Origin: Phycisphaerales bacterium UBA1845
GTDB taxonomy: Bacteria > Planctomycetota > Phycisphaerae > UBA1845
DNA: 11,642 nt
Reading direction: 5' to 3'
NCBI GenBank assembly: GCA_002338715.1
Contig: DDIR01000071.1
Location: 1 to 11,642 of the forward strand
Position numbers and translations under genes: made by a program. Below, in pieces: positions 1 to 11,642 of this stretch; the stretch's first letter is position 1; each line of letters begins with the position of its first letter. Under the pieces are notes generated by a model, which saw only the letters and a program-made list of their open reading frames with translations, was not told where the DNA came from and did not search any database.

Positions 1-172
1 TCGTGATCCCGCGCGCCTTCTCCTCCGGCGCCGCGTCGATCGCGTCATAGGCCTTGAACTCGCCGAAATACTTCGTGATCGCCGCCGTCAGCGTCGTCTT
101 GCCATGGTCAACGTGGCCGATCGTGCCCACGTTCACATGCGGTTTCGTCCGTTCAAACTTTGCCTTTGCCAT
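1..172 (-). CDS. tuf: Elongation factor Tu, N-terminal part (runs off the left edge)
   Basis: EF-Tu is the GTPase that carries aminoacyl-tRNA to the ribosomal A site in the cytoplasm. Fifty-seven codons are visible. The protein begins [19 protein letters not shown], and the P-loop GHVDHGKT is at residues 19-26, followed by [17 protein letters not shown] and the switch I approach EEKARGIT. The start at 172 is fixed by a perfect AGGAGG five bases upstream (178-183) and by agreement with the family start. It lies 58 bases after the fusA stop, the usual fusA-tuf order. Wording and GC-rich codon use look alphaproteobacterial and match the left two-thirds of fusA, not the genes beyond about 1536. 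The identification is certain; the lineage call is from memory of the family. Confidence 0.97.
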   Translation of the reverse strand, partial: MAKAKFERTKPHVNVGTIGHVDHGKTTLTAAITKYFGEFKAYDAIDAAPEEKARGIT

Positions 173-177
173 GGTGG

Positions 178-183
178 CCTCCT
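178..183 (-). promoter_or_regulatory. Ribosome binding site of tuf
   Basis: The minus strand reads AGGAGGCCACC directly before the ATG, so a full-consensus Shine-Dalgarno sequence sits five bases from the start. It is the strongest ribosome binding site in the window and settles the tuf start. Confidence 0.9.
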
Positions 184-192
184 GTCTGTTTC

Positions 193-215
193 GGGGCCCC
201 GGATCCGGTCCGGGG
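193..215. repeat. Second inverted repeat between fusA and tuf
   Basis: CCCCGGA (197-203) and TCCGGGG (209-215) form a seven-pair stem around a five-base loop. An overlapping eight-base palindrome, GGGGCCCC, spans 193-200, so two alternative pairings are possible. Together with the adjacent palindrome at 216-237, nearly the whole fusA-tuf spacer is self-complementary up to the tuf ribosome binding site. Confidence 0.75.
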
Positions 216-237
216 CGCCTGACCCGCGGGTCAGGCG
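216..237. repeat. 22-bp perfect palindrome overlapping the fusA stop codon
   Basis: The arms are CGCCTGACCCG and CGGGTCAGGCG, with no mismatch and no spacer. The fusA stop codon TGA (231-233) lies inside one arm. In RNA this would fold into a very GC-rich hairpin just after the end of fusA. No U-tract follows, so it is not a classical intrinsic terminator. It could mark the fusA-tuf boundary as an mRNA stability or pausing element; that is inference. Confidence 0.85.
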
Positions 238-2309
238 TATTTCTTCTGGATCTCGTCGGAGATGTTCTGCGGCACCGCCTCGTAATGGTCGAACTGCATC
301 GTGAACACCGCGCGGCCCGAGGACATCGAGCGCAGGTTGTTGATGTAGCCGAACATGTTCGCAAGCGGCACGAAGGCGTTGATGACGTTGGCGTTGCCGC
401 GGCTGTCCTGGCCGTTGATCATGCCCCGGCGCGAGGTCAGATCGCCGATGATGCCGCCGGTATATTCCTCGGGCGTCACCACCTCGACCTTCATGATCGG
501 CTCGAGAAGCTTGGCGCCGGCCTTCTTCAGCCCCTCGCGCATCGCCGCGCGGCTGGCGATCTCGAAGGCGAGGACCGAGCTGTCCACATCGTGGAAGGCG
601 CCGTCGATCAGCTGCACCTTGAAGTCGATCACCGGGAAGCCGGCGAGCGGGCCTGAATCCATCACCGACTTGATGCCCTTCTCGACGCCGGGGATGTATT
701 CCTTCGGCACCGCGCCGCCGACGATCTTCGATTCGAAGCTGTAGCCCTCGCCCGGTTCGGTCGGCGAGATCACCAGCTTGACGCGGGCGAACTGGCCGGT
801 GCCGCCGGTCTGCTTCTTGTGGGTGTAGTCGATCTCGGCCTCGCGGCTGATCGTCTCGCGGTAGGCCACCTGCGGCGCGCCGATATTGGCCTCGACCTTG
901 AATTCGCGCTTCATGCGGTCGATCAGGATGTCGAGGTGCAACTCGCCCATCCCCTTCATGATCGTCTGGCCGCTCTCGAAATCGGTCTCGACGCGGAACG
1001 ACGGGTCCTCGGCGGCGAGACGCGCCAGCGCGATGCCCATCTTCTCCTGATCGGCCTTCGATTTCGGCTCGACGGCGATTTCGATCACCGGTTCGGGGAA
1101 GGTCATGGTTTCCAGGACGACCGATTTTTGCGGATCGCAGAGCGTGTCGCCGGTGGTGGTTTCCTTGAGCCCCGCCAGCGCGATGATGTCGCCGGCGAAG
1201 GCCTCTTCGATCTCTTCGCGGTTGATCGCATGCATCATCATCATGCGGCCGACGCGCTCGCGCTTGCCCTTGGTCGAGTTCAGCATCTGGTCGCCCTTCT
1301 TCAGGGTGCCGGAATAGATGCGGGTAAAGGTCAGCGAGCCGACGAAGGGATCGTTCATGATCTTGAACGCCAGCGCCGAGAACGGCTGCGCGTCGTCGGC
1401 CGAGCGGGCGACATTGCGGGTCTCGGTCTCGTCGCCGGGCAGGAAGCCCATATAGGGCGGCACGTCGAGCGGGTTCGGCAGGTAGTCGATCACCGCGTTC
1501 AGCATCGGCTGGACGCCCTTGTTCTTGAACGCGGAACCGCAAAGCACCGGATGAAAATCGACGTTGACCGTACCCTTGCGGATCAACCGCTTGATGGTCG
1601 CAACGTCCGGCTCAGAGCCTTCCAGATAAGCTTCGAGCGCAGCCTCATCGAGTTCGACGACCGTTTCGATCATCTTCTCGCGATATTCTTTCGCGCGATC
1701 GACGAGGTCGGCCGGAATCTCTTCCTCGTGGAACTTGGCGCCGAGGCTTTCTTCTTCCCAGATGATCGCCTTCATCGCGATAAGATCGACCACGCCCTTG
1801 AAGCCAGCTTCTTCGCCGACCGGAAGCTGCAGCACGACCGTTTTGGCCGCGAGGCGCTTGTGGATCGAGTCAACCGATTTGTAGAAATCGGCGCCGAGCT
1901 TGTCCATCTTGTTGATGAAGAACATGCGCGGCACGCGATACTTGTCAGCCTGACGCCAAACGGTTTCCGACTGCGGCTCGACCCCGGCGACGCTGTCGAA
2001 CACGGCGACCGCGCCATCGAGCACACGCAAGCTGCGCTCGACCTCGATGGTGAAGTCGACGTGGCCGGGCGTGTCGATCAAGTTGATCGTATGCCCCTTC
2101 CACGGGCAACTGACGGCGGCAGAGTAAATCGTGATGCCGCGCTGCTGTTCCTGCTTTTCAAAATCGGTGACGGTGGTCCCATCATCGACATCACCCATGC
2201 GATGACTCGCGCCGGTATAAAACAGGATGCGCTCGGTCGTGGTGGTCTTGCCGGCATCGATGTGGGCAGCAATCCCGATATTTCGAAATGTTGCGAGTGC
2301 TGGGTTCAT
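231..2309 (-). CDS. fusA: Elongation factor G, possibly chimeric
   Basis: EF-G is the GTPase that drives ribosomal translocation and, with RRF, ribosome recycling. The 692-residue length is normal. Visible G motifs are AHIDAGKT (15-22), DTPGH (79-83), NKMD (133-136) and GSAFKNKG (258-265). Domains II-V follow, ending [13 protein letters not shown]. The start at 2309 ([12 protein letters not shown]) aligns with the family start and has GAAAGAGA upstream. An in-frame ATG at 2336 would add nine unaligned residues and has no ribosome binding site. Codon use breaks at about residue 258: codons at 1443-1533 have 1 A/T third position in 31, while 1536-1614 have 8 in 27. The N-terminal domain ([16 protein letters not shown]) is planctomycete-like and the rest is alphaproteobacterial. 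The product call is certain. Whether this is one natural gene or an assembly join is open. Confidence 0.95.
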   Translation of the reverse strand: MNPALATFRNIGIAAHIDAGKTTTTERILFYTGASHRMGDVDDGTTVTDFEKQEQQRGITIYSAAVSCPWKGHTINLIDTPGHVDFTIEVERSLRVLDGAVAVFDSVAGVEPQSETVWRQADKYRVPRMFFINKMDKLGADFYKSVDSIHKRLAAKTVVLQLPVGEEAGFKGVVDLIAMKAIIWEEESLGAKFHEEEIPADLVDRAKEYREKMIETVVELDEAALEAYLEGSEPDVATIKRLIRKGTVNVDFHPVLCGSAFKNKGVQPMLNAVIDYLPNPLDVPPYMGFLPGDETETRNVARSADDAQPFSALAFKIMNDPFVGSLTFTRIYSGTLKKGDQMLNSTKGKRERVGRMMMMHAINREEIEEAFAGDIIALAGLKETTTGDTLCDPQKSVVLETMTFPEPVIEIAVEPKSKADQEKMGIALARLAAEDPSFRVETDFESGQTIMKGMGELHLDILIDRMKREFKVEANIGAPQVAYRETISREAEIDYTHKKQTGGTGQFARVKLVISPTEPGEGYSFESKIVGGAVPKEYIPGVEKGIKSVMDSGPLAGFPVIDFKVQLIDGAFHDVDSSVLAFEIASRAAMREGLKKAGAKLLEPIMKVEVVTPEEYTGGIIGDLTSRRGMINGQDSRGNANVINAFVPLANMFGYINNLRSMSSGRAVFTMQFDHYEAVPQNISDEIQKKYA

Positions 2310-2418
2310 GTCTCTTTCGGGACGCGAAGTTCGCATCCATCGGATTCGTTTGCATGGGCGGCGGATTTCACCACCAACGCGGGTTTTCTTGCGACCAAGT
2401 TCAATCGATCGTTGCTAC

Positions 2419-2447
2419 AAAAAAAGCGACCCGCAAGACGGGGTCGC
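2419..2447 (-). terminator. Intrinsic terminator after rpsG
   Basis: On the minus strand, a seven-pair perfect stem GCGACCC/GGGTCGC with an eight-base loop is followed at once by seven Ts. It lies about 115 bases beyond the rpsG stop and about 110 bases before the fusA start. It should end the rpoB-to-rpsG transcript, leaving fusA to its own promoter. On the plus strand the same stem is followed after a short gap by TTTTT, so weak two-way activity is possible, but no plus-strand gene needs it. Confidence 0.85.
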
Positions 2448-2470
2448 CAAGAGTTTTTGCTGCTATCGCA

Positions 2471-2512
2471 TTCGCTGTCGGCTCATCCGCGAGGTCCACG
2501 ATTCGCAGCGAA
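2471..2512. repeat. Spaced inverted repeat in the rpsG 3' region
   Basis: TTCGCTG (2471-2477) and CAGCGAA (2506-2512) are perfect inverted copies 28 bases apart. They lie between the rpsG stop and its terminator and could pair in the rpsG mRNA tail. Seven-base arms at this spacing may be chance. The rest of the 2310-2562 gap shows only the terminator and no convincing promoter for fusA. Confidence 0.35.
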
Positions 2513-2562
2513 CGTCTTAAAGCCAACGAAACTGCGAATCCCCAAATGGACTGGAACTGGCT

Positions 2563-3039
2563 TTACCAGGCGAAGTGTGCGAATGCCTTGTTGGCATCGG
2601 CCATTCGATGCACGTTTTCGCGCGTCGTCATCGCCGTGCCTTCACGCTTGTATGCGTCCATCAACTCCTGAGCGAGGAACTGGCTCGTCGCCTTTCCGCT
2701 CCGACCGCGCACCGCCTGCAAAATCCAACGAATGGCGAGCGACTGCTGCCGCTTCTTGTTGACCTGCATGGGCACCTGGTAGTTCGAACCACCAACGCGC
2801 TTCGAACGCACTTCGATGTTCGGCTTGACGTTGTTGATTGCCGTCTCGAACACCTCAATGGGCTGGGCCCCTTCGACGCGCTTGGCAATCACGTCCATCG
2901 CGTCGTAGAAGACTCTCGTCGCAGCCGTCTTGCGGCCATCGAACATGAGGCAGTTGATAAACTTTGATGCGATCATGCTGTTGAACCTTGAATCGGGTTT
3001 CAACTGCTCGCGCGACTTGGTGTATTTCTTGCGTCCCAT
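2563..3039 (-). CDS. rpsG: 30S ribosomal protein S7
   Basis: S7 starts assembly of the 30S head domain by binding the 3' domain of 16S rRNA and lies near the E site. The 158-residue length is normal. The family pattern is clear: a basic N-terminus with KPDSRF, then [21 protein letters not shown], the conserved [30 protein letters not shown], and a C-terminus with [15 protein letters not shown]. The start at 3039 has AGGAT nine bases upstream. The extended [12 protein letters not shown] beginning resembles planctomycete S7. It is separated from rpsL by bioY, although rpsL-rpsG is usually a tight pair. An intrinsic terminator follows. Codon use is less GC-rich than in the left part of fusA. Confidence 0.97.
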   Translation of the reverse strand: MGRKKYTKSREQLKPDSRFNSMIASKFINCLMFDGRKTAATRVFYDAMDVIAKRVEGAQPIEVFETAINNVKPNIEVRSKRVGGSNYQVPMQVNKKRQQSLAIRWILQAVRGRSGKATSQFLAQELMDAYKREGTAMTTRENVHRMADANKAFAHFAW

Positions 3040-3090
3040 CCAACCACTATCCTGTTCTGACCGTTAATTTTCCTGCGACTCTAATCCAAA

Positions 3091-3100
3091 ACGCATGCGT
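3091..3100. repeat. 10-bp perfect palindrome upstream of rpsG
   Basis: ACGCATGCGT is fully self-complementary and lies about 50 bases before the rpsG ribosome binding site, in the 133-base bioY-rpsG gap. It could be an operator half of a promoter region for rpsG, but no good -35/-10 pair was found beside it. The rest of the gap shows nothing recognisable. Confidence 0.3.
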
Positions 3101-3172
3101 CAAACAAACGCTTCTATATCAAATCCATCGCTCCACCGTTTGGCCTTGAACTTATCGCCAAGAACCTAACGG

Positions 3173-3766
3173 CTACGAACGAATCATTCCCGTCACCAAC
3201 TTGCCACCCGATACCATCGCGGCAACGATGCACAACTTGATCAATGCCGGCGTCAGAAACGGCAGCAAGCCCATCGACACCGCCCCCTCGACATTCGTCA
3301 GCGTCATCGCAATCCAGGCGACGCCAAACGCAAAAATGATACAGGTTCCAATCGCCCCGACTGCAAGAACGCTAGGCAAAGTCACCTGCTTCATCTGGCG
3401 GATCAAGTAACTCACGCACAATGCCGCCGGCAAAAACCCGGCGATGTATCCCAACGTTGCGGTACTGACCCCTGCCCGATACGCGGCAAAAAACGGCATC
3501 TTCGAAAACCCGCCCGCAGTGGCCATCCCCAGCACGAAGTACAAACAAACCGCCGACAACGCCAAACGCGGACGAAGCCAGAAACCGCAAAGCAAAACAA
3601 CCGCAGTCTGCATGGTCATTGGAACAGGGTTGCCGGGAAGAATCGCCTTCCACTGTGCAGATGCCCCCAACGCCAGGGCGAAACCGATTACCAAAGCCAC
3701 ATCACGCACCAAGGCGCGATCAACCGAATCGCTTAGTGACTTCCTTGAAACGCCGAGCAAACTCAT
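3173..3766 (-). CDS. bioY: BioY-family biotin transporter substrate-binding subunit
   Basis: BioY is the membrane S-component that captures biotin, alone or with the ECF module (BioM/BioN type). The 197-residue product has about six hydrophobic segments, near 22-42, 52-65, 68-85, 99-122, 130-155 and 164-187. The family signature PVPMTMQT is at 47-54, followed by the hydrophobic block of TM2-TM3, and GYIAGFLPAA at 106-115 matches the GGYLLGF region in degenerate form. The start at 3766 is preferred because TTGGAATTG lies just upstream and the length fits the family. An in-frame ATG at 3886 would add 40 residues translated through a hairpin. No biotin synthesis gene, birA or ECF ATPase is nearby. 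It sits 157 bases after rpsL and 133 before rpsG, probably cotranscribed with both. Family confidence is high; biotin as substrate rests on the family. Confidence 0.85.
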   Translation of the reverse strand: MSLLGVSRKSLSDSVDRALVRDVALVIGFALALGASAQWKAILPGNPVPMTMQTAVVLLCGFWLRPRLALSAVCLYFVLGMATAGGFSKMPFFAAYRAGVSTATLGYIAGFLPAALCVSYLIRQMKQVTLPSVLAVGAIGTCIIFAFGVAWIAMTLTNVEGAVSMGLLPFLTPALIKLCIVAAMVSGGKLVTGMIRS

Positions 3767-3791
3767 AATCAATTCCAAAAGCGCGTTATCG

Positions 3792-3810
3792 CCGGGTATC
3801 AAAAACCCGG
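3792..3810. repeat. Hairpin just upstream of bioY
   Basis: CCGGGT (3792-3797) and ACCCGG (3805-3810) form a six-pair perfect stem with a seven-base loop. On the minus strand the hairpin ends about 25 bases before the bioY start and is not followed by a U-tract. It could attenuate read-through from rpsL into bioY or shield the bioY ribosome binding site; both are inference. No BirA-type operator was recognised here. Confidence 0.5.
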
Positions 3811-3923
3811 ATTTAAAGACCCAGACATCAATAACAGATTTCAATTGCGATGACAGCAGCAGACAAACACAAGTCCCAGCAGTCACGCGTTACAGCAGCC
3901 GCACGCACAGCAGTTGAAGCGCG

Positions 3924-4316
3924 TTACTTCTTGCGACGCTTCACGCCGTACTTGCTGCGTCCGCGGTTTCGCGGATTCCCTTCTTTGTCCTTTTCAACCG
4001 ATGCACAGTCGAGCGTGCCTCGGACGACGTGATAGCGCACACCCGGGAGATCGCGAACACGACCGCCACGCACCAACACAATCGAGTGCTCCTGGAGGTT
4101 GTGATCGATACCACCAATGTATGCCGTCACTTCCTTGCCATTCGACAAGCGGACACGCGTCACCTTACGCAATGCCGAGTTCGGCTTCTTGGGTGTTTGC
4201 GTCTTGACCTGCAAACACACGCCACGACGTTGCGGGCAACGATCAATATCGCGCACCTTTGACTTCTTGATGACCTTTTCCCGCCCGAGTCGAACGAGTT
4301 GATTAATCGTCGGCAT
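3924..4316 (-). CDS. rpsL: 30S ribosomal protein S12
   Basis: S12 lies at the decoding centre of the 30S subunit and controls tRNA selection accuracy. The 130-residue protein has the core [12 protein letters not shown] (41-52), [16 protein letters not shown] (72-87) and [12 protein letters not shown] (89-100), and ends [11 protein letters not shown]. Numbering matches E. coli without gaps as far as residue 96. Lys43 is kept, residue 88 is Arg (codon at 4053-4055) where E. coli has Lys88, and Asp89, the RimO methylthiolation site, is kept. A short insert ([10 protein letters not shown]) before the last motif explains the extra length over the 124 residues of E. coli. The start at 4316 has AAGAGGT eight bases upstream. 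It lies 155 bases after rpoC, in the usual order. Confidence 0.98.
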   Translation of the reverse strand: MPTINQLVRLGREKVIKKSKVRDIDRCPQRRGVCLQVKTQTPKKPNSALRKVTRVRLSNGKEVTAYIGGIDHNLQEHSIVLVRGGRVRDLPGVRYHVVRGTLDCASVEKDKEGNPRNRGRSKYGVKRRKK

Positions 4317-4471
4317 TGACCGTTACCTCTTGATCCGATTGAGTACGTCGCCCATTTGCAAACAACGGGCATGTCTTAAGTTACGCGTTATTCAGATTAC
4401 AACCATCGACGCCCAAAACCGGTTATGACACCGCCGGTCACCGTGCATCGAACAATTCAAAACGTACGCCG

Positions 4472-9007
<4,536 letters not shown>

Positions 9008-9183
9008 AGGTCTTGATGCCTTTCTGGGATAACCAGTTGTCCGGTCGCGCGTTCGTCAACCTGCAACCACCCAAGTTTTGCAATCGCGCCGGCATGTGTT
9101 CGTCTGTCTTGCCAGGCATTCGTTTTGTTCAACGTTGGTACTTCTCAAAAATCCAATTCACTGCGTCTGATCTCAGGACCCGA
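9008..9183. other. 176-base gap between the GNAT-like gene and rpoC
   Basis: This gap holds the rpoC ribosome binding site (AGAAAGG, 9019-9025). I found no convincing terminator, promoter pair or small gene in it. It is longer than a typical rpoB-rpoC spacer and could carry a secondary promoter for rpoC, but nothing visible proves that. Confidence 0.5.
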
Positions 9184-9684
9184 TCACAGAATCGAACTGG
9201 AAACCTGCGACTGATCGGAACCGGCGGCCTGTGCGTCAGTCGGCAGTTGCAACACCACCATCCCAGTCGCCCGGCGAAACCCGAGTTCTTCGCAGAAGTC
9301 CACTTCCGTCCCGTAGGCCAGCACCTGGATGCGGTCCGCGCCATCGGAACGAAGCTCTTCAACCACCCGCGTGGCCATCGCTTTGGCGACACCCGCCAAA
9401 TCGTGCTCGATGCGCCCGTCGGTCTTGGTCACGCACGCCGGCCCCTGCAATGAGGGATCGAGTTTGCACTCGGCAAGGTAACCATTGAGTCCGTCGGTCA
9501 CCCCGCGGGCAATTCCGACCAACTCGCCATCGAGTCGCGCGGTGACGAAACAAAACGTCTGATCCACCATTCGACTGATTCGCGCCGGATCGCCGACGAT
9601 CGGATGGTCGACCCGCTCATAGAAACGAACCAACTCTTCCGCATCGATATTGTCCGACGTGGCCAGGACTATGTTCTCGCCCAT
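9184..9684 (-). CDS. GNAT-fold acetyltransferase-like protein between rpoB and rpoC
   Basis: The 166-residue product resembles small GNAT N-acetyltransferases. It has LVRFYERVDHPI near 18-29, the beta-strand pair FCFVTARLDGELVGIARGV (44-62), a helix VAKAMATRVVEEL (99-111), IQVLAYG (119-125) and the C-terminal FCEELGFRR (130-138), where the family usually has FYEKLGF. The acetyl-CoA loop (Q/RxxGxG/A) is not clean: LQGPACVTKTDG (79-90) seems to replace it with an insertion, so activity is uncertain. The start at 9684 is preferred because AAGGAG lies eight bases upstream (9693-9698). An in-frame ATG at 9735 directly abuts the rpoB stop (TAAATG) and would add 17 residues. Substrate is unknown. 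Its position between rpoB and rpoC suggests cotranscription with polymerase, but not necessarily a role in it. Confidence 0.75.
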   Translation of the reverse strand: MGENIVLATSDNIDAEELVRFYERVDHPIVGDPARISRMVDQTFCFVTARLDGELVGIARGVTDGLNGYLAECKLDPSLQGPACVTKTDGRIEHDLAGVAKAMATRVVEELRSDGADRIQVLAYGTEVDFCEELGFRRATGMVVLQLPTDAQAAGSDQSQVSSSIL

Positions 9685-9692
9685 GATGCAAT

Positions 9693-9698
9693 CTCCTT
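9693..9698 (-). promoter_or_regulatory. Ribosome binding site deciding the start of the GNAT-like gene
   Basis: The minus strand reads GCAAGGAGATTGCATC before the ATG at 9684, giving AAGGAG with eight-base spacing. No comparable site precedes the alternative ATG at 9735, which could only be used by re-initiation after the rpoB stop. Confidence 0.7.
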
Positions 9699-9735
9699 GC
9701 ACAACTCCCACCGGTTCTTGCGCACATCTGCTCAT

Positions 9736-11642
<1,907 letters not shown>

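Noticed and set aside
133..1542. 469-codon minus-strand frame overlapping fusA and the tuf start
   Set aside because: It is an out-of-frame shadow of fusA, extremely rich in Arg, Gly and Asp, and incompatible with the clear EF-G reading.
2310..2336. Nine-residue N-terminal extension of fusA
   Set aside because: The residues do not align with EF-G starts and no ribosome binding site precedes that ATG.
819..2762. 647-codon plus-strand open frame opposite fusA and the rpsG end
   Set aside because: It runs antisense across fusA, the terminator and part of rpsG, with no recognisable domain or ribosome binding site. It also spans the composition break.
3060..3130. Sigma-70-like promoter upstream of rpsG (TTGTTT, 17 bases, TTAGAG)
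   Set aside because: Only three of six and two of six bases match consensus, too weak to annotate.
3767..3886. Upstream 40-residue extension of bioY
   Set aside because: It is translated through a hairpin, has no good ribosome binding site, and exceeds the usual BioY length.
4317..4471. Terminator or attenuator between rpoC and rpsL
   Set aside because: Only four-pair stems with long loops and no U-tract were found. The gap otherwise holds just the rpsL ribosome binding site.

Overview
The window holds the end of the rpoBC operon and the str operon, all genes on the minus strand (transcription runs from high to low coordinates): rpoB (3' part), a GNAT-like gene, rpoC, rpsL, bioY, rpsG, fusA, tuf (5' part). 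From about 1536 to the right end, the proteins look planctomycete-like: an S7 beginning [12 protein letters not shown], RpoB and RpoC of that style, and an EF-G N-terminus with GTTVTDF and GITIYSAAV. From about 1533 to the left end, sequence and codon use look alphaproteobacterial, probably Rhodobacterales-like: EF-G ending in [13 protein letters not shown] and an EF-Tu beginning [16 protein letters not shown]. These lineage calls come from remembered family sequences, not from a search.

Layout, right to left. rpoB runs off the right edge and ends at 9736. A 166-codon GNAT-like gene (9184-9684) follows, separating rpoB from rpoC, which are normally adjacent. rpoC (4472-9007) is complete and has an acidic C-terminal tail of about 95-100 residues. 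rpsL (3924-4316) carries arginine at the position of E. coli Lys88. A biotin-transporter gene, bioY (3173-3766), sits between rpsL and rpsG (2563-3039). A strong intrinsic terminator (2419-2447) closes this transcription unit. fusA (231-2309) follows as its own unit, then 58 bases with stacked inverted repeats, then the start of tuf (1-172).

The genes form the core information-processing cluster: RNA polymerase beta and beta', ribosomal proteins S12 and S7, and elongation factors G and Tu. The two accessory genes, GNAT-like and bioY, interrupt pairs that are usually contiguous.

The main anomaly is inside fusA. At about 1533-1536, in the G5 motif (CGSAFKNKG), third-codon-position composition changes abruptly, from 1 A/T in 31 codons to 8 A/T in 27. 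The GTPase domain appears to come from one lineage and domains II-V plus tuf from another. The frame stays open, so this is either a recombinant EF-G or an assembly join at a conserved motif. An assembly join is the simpler explanation. I see no RNA genes, CRISPR arrays, insertion sequences or phage genes. No gene-free stretch exceeds about 255 bases.
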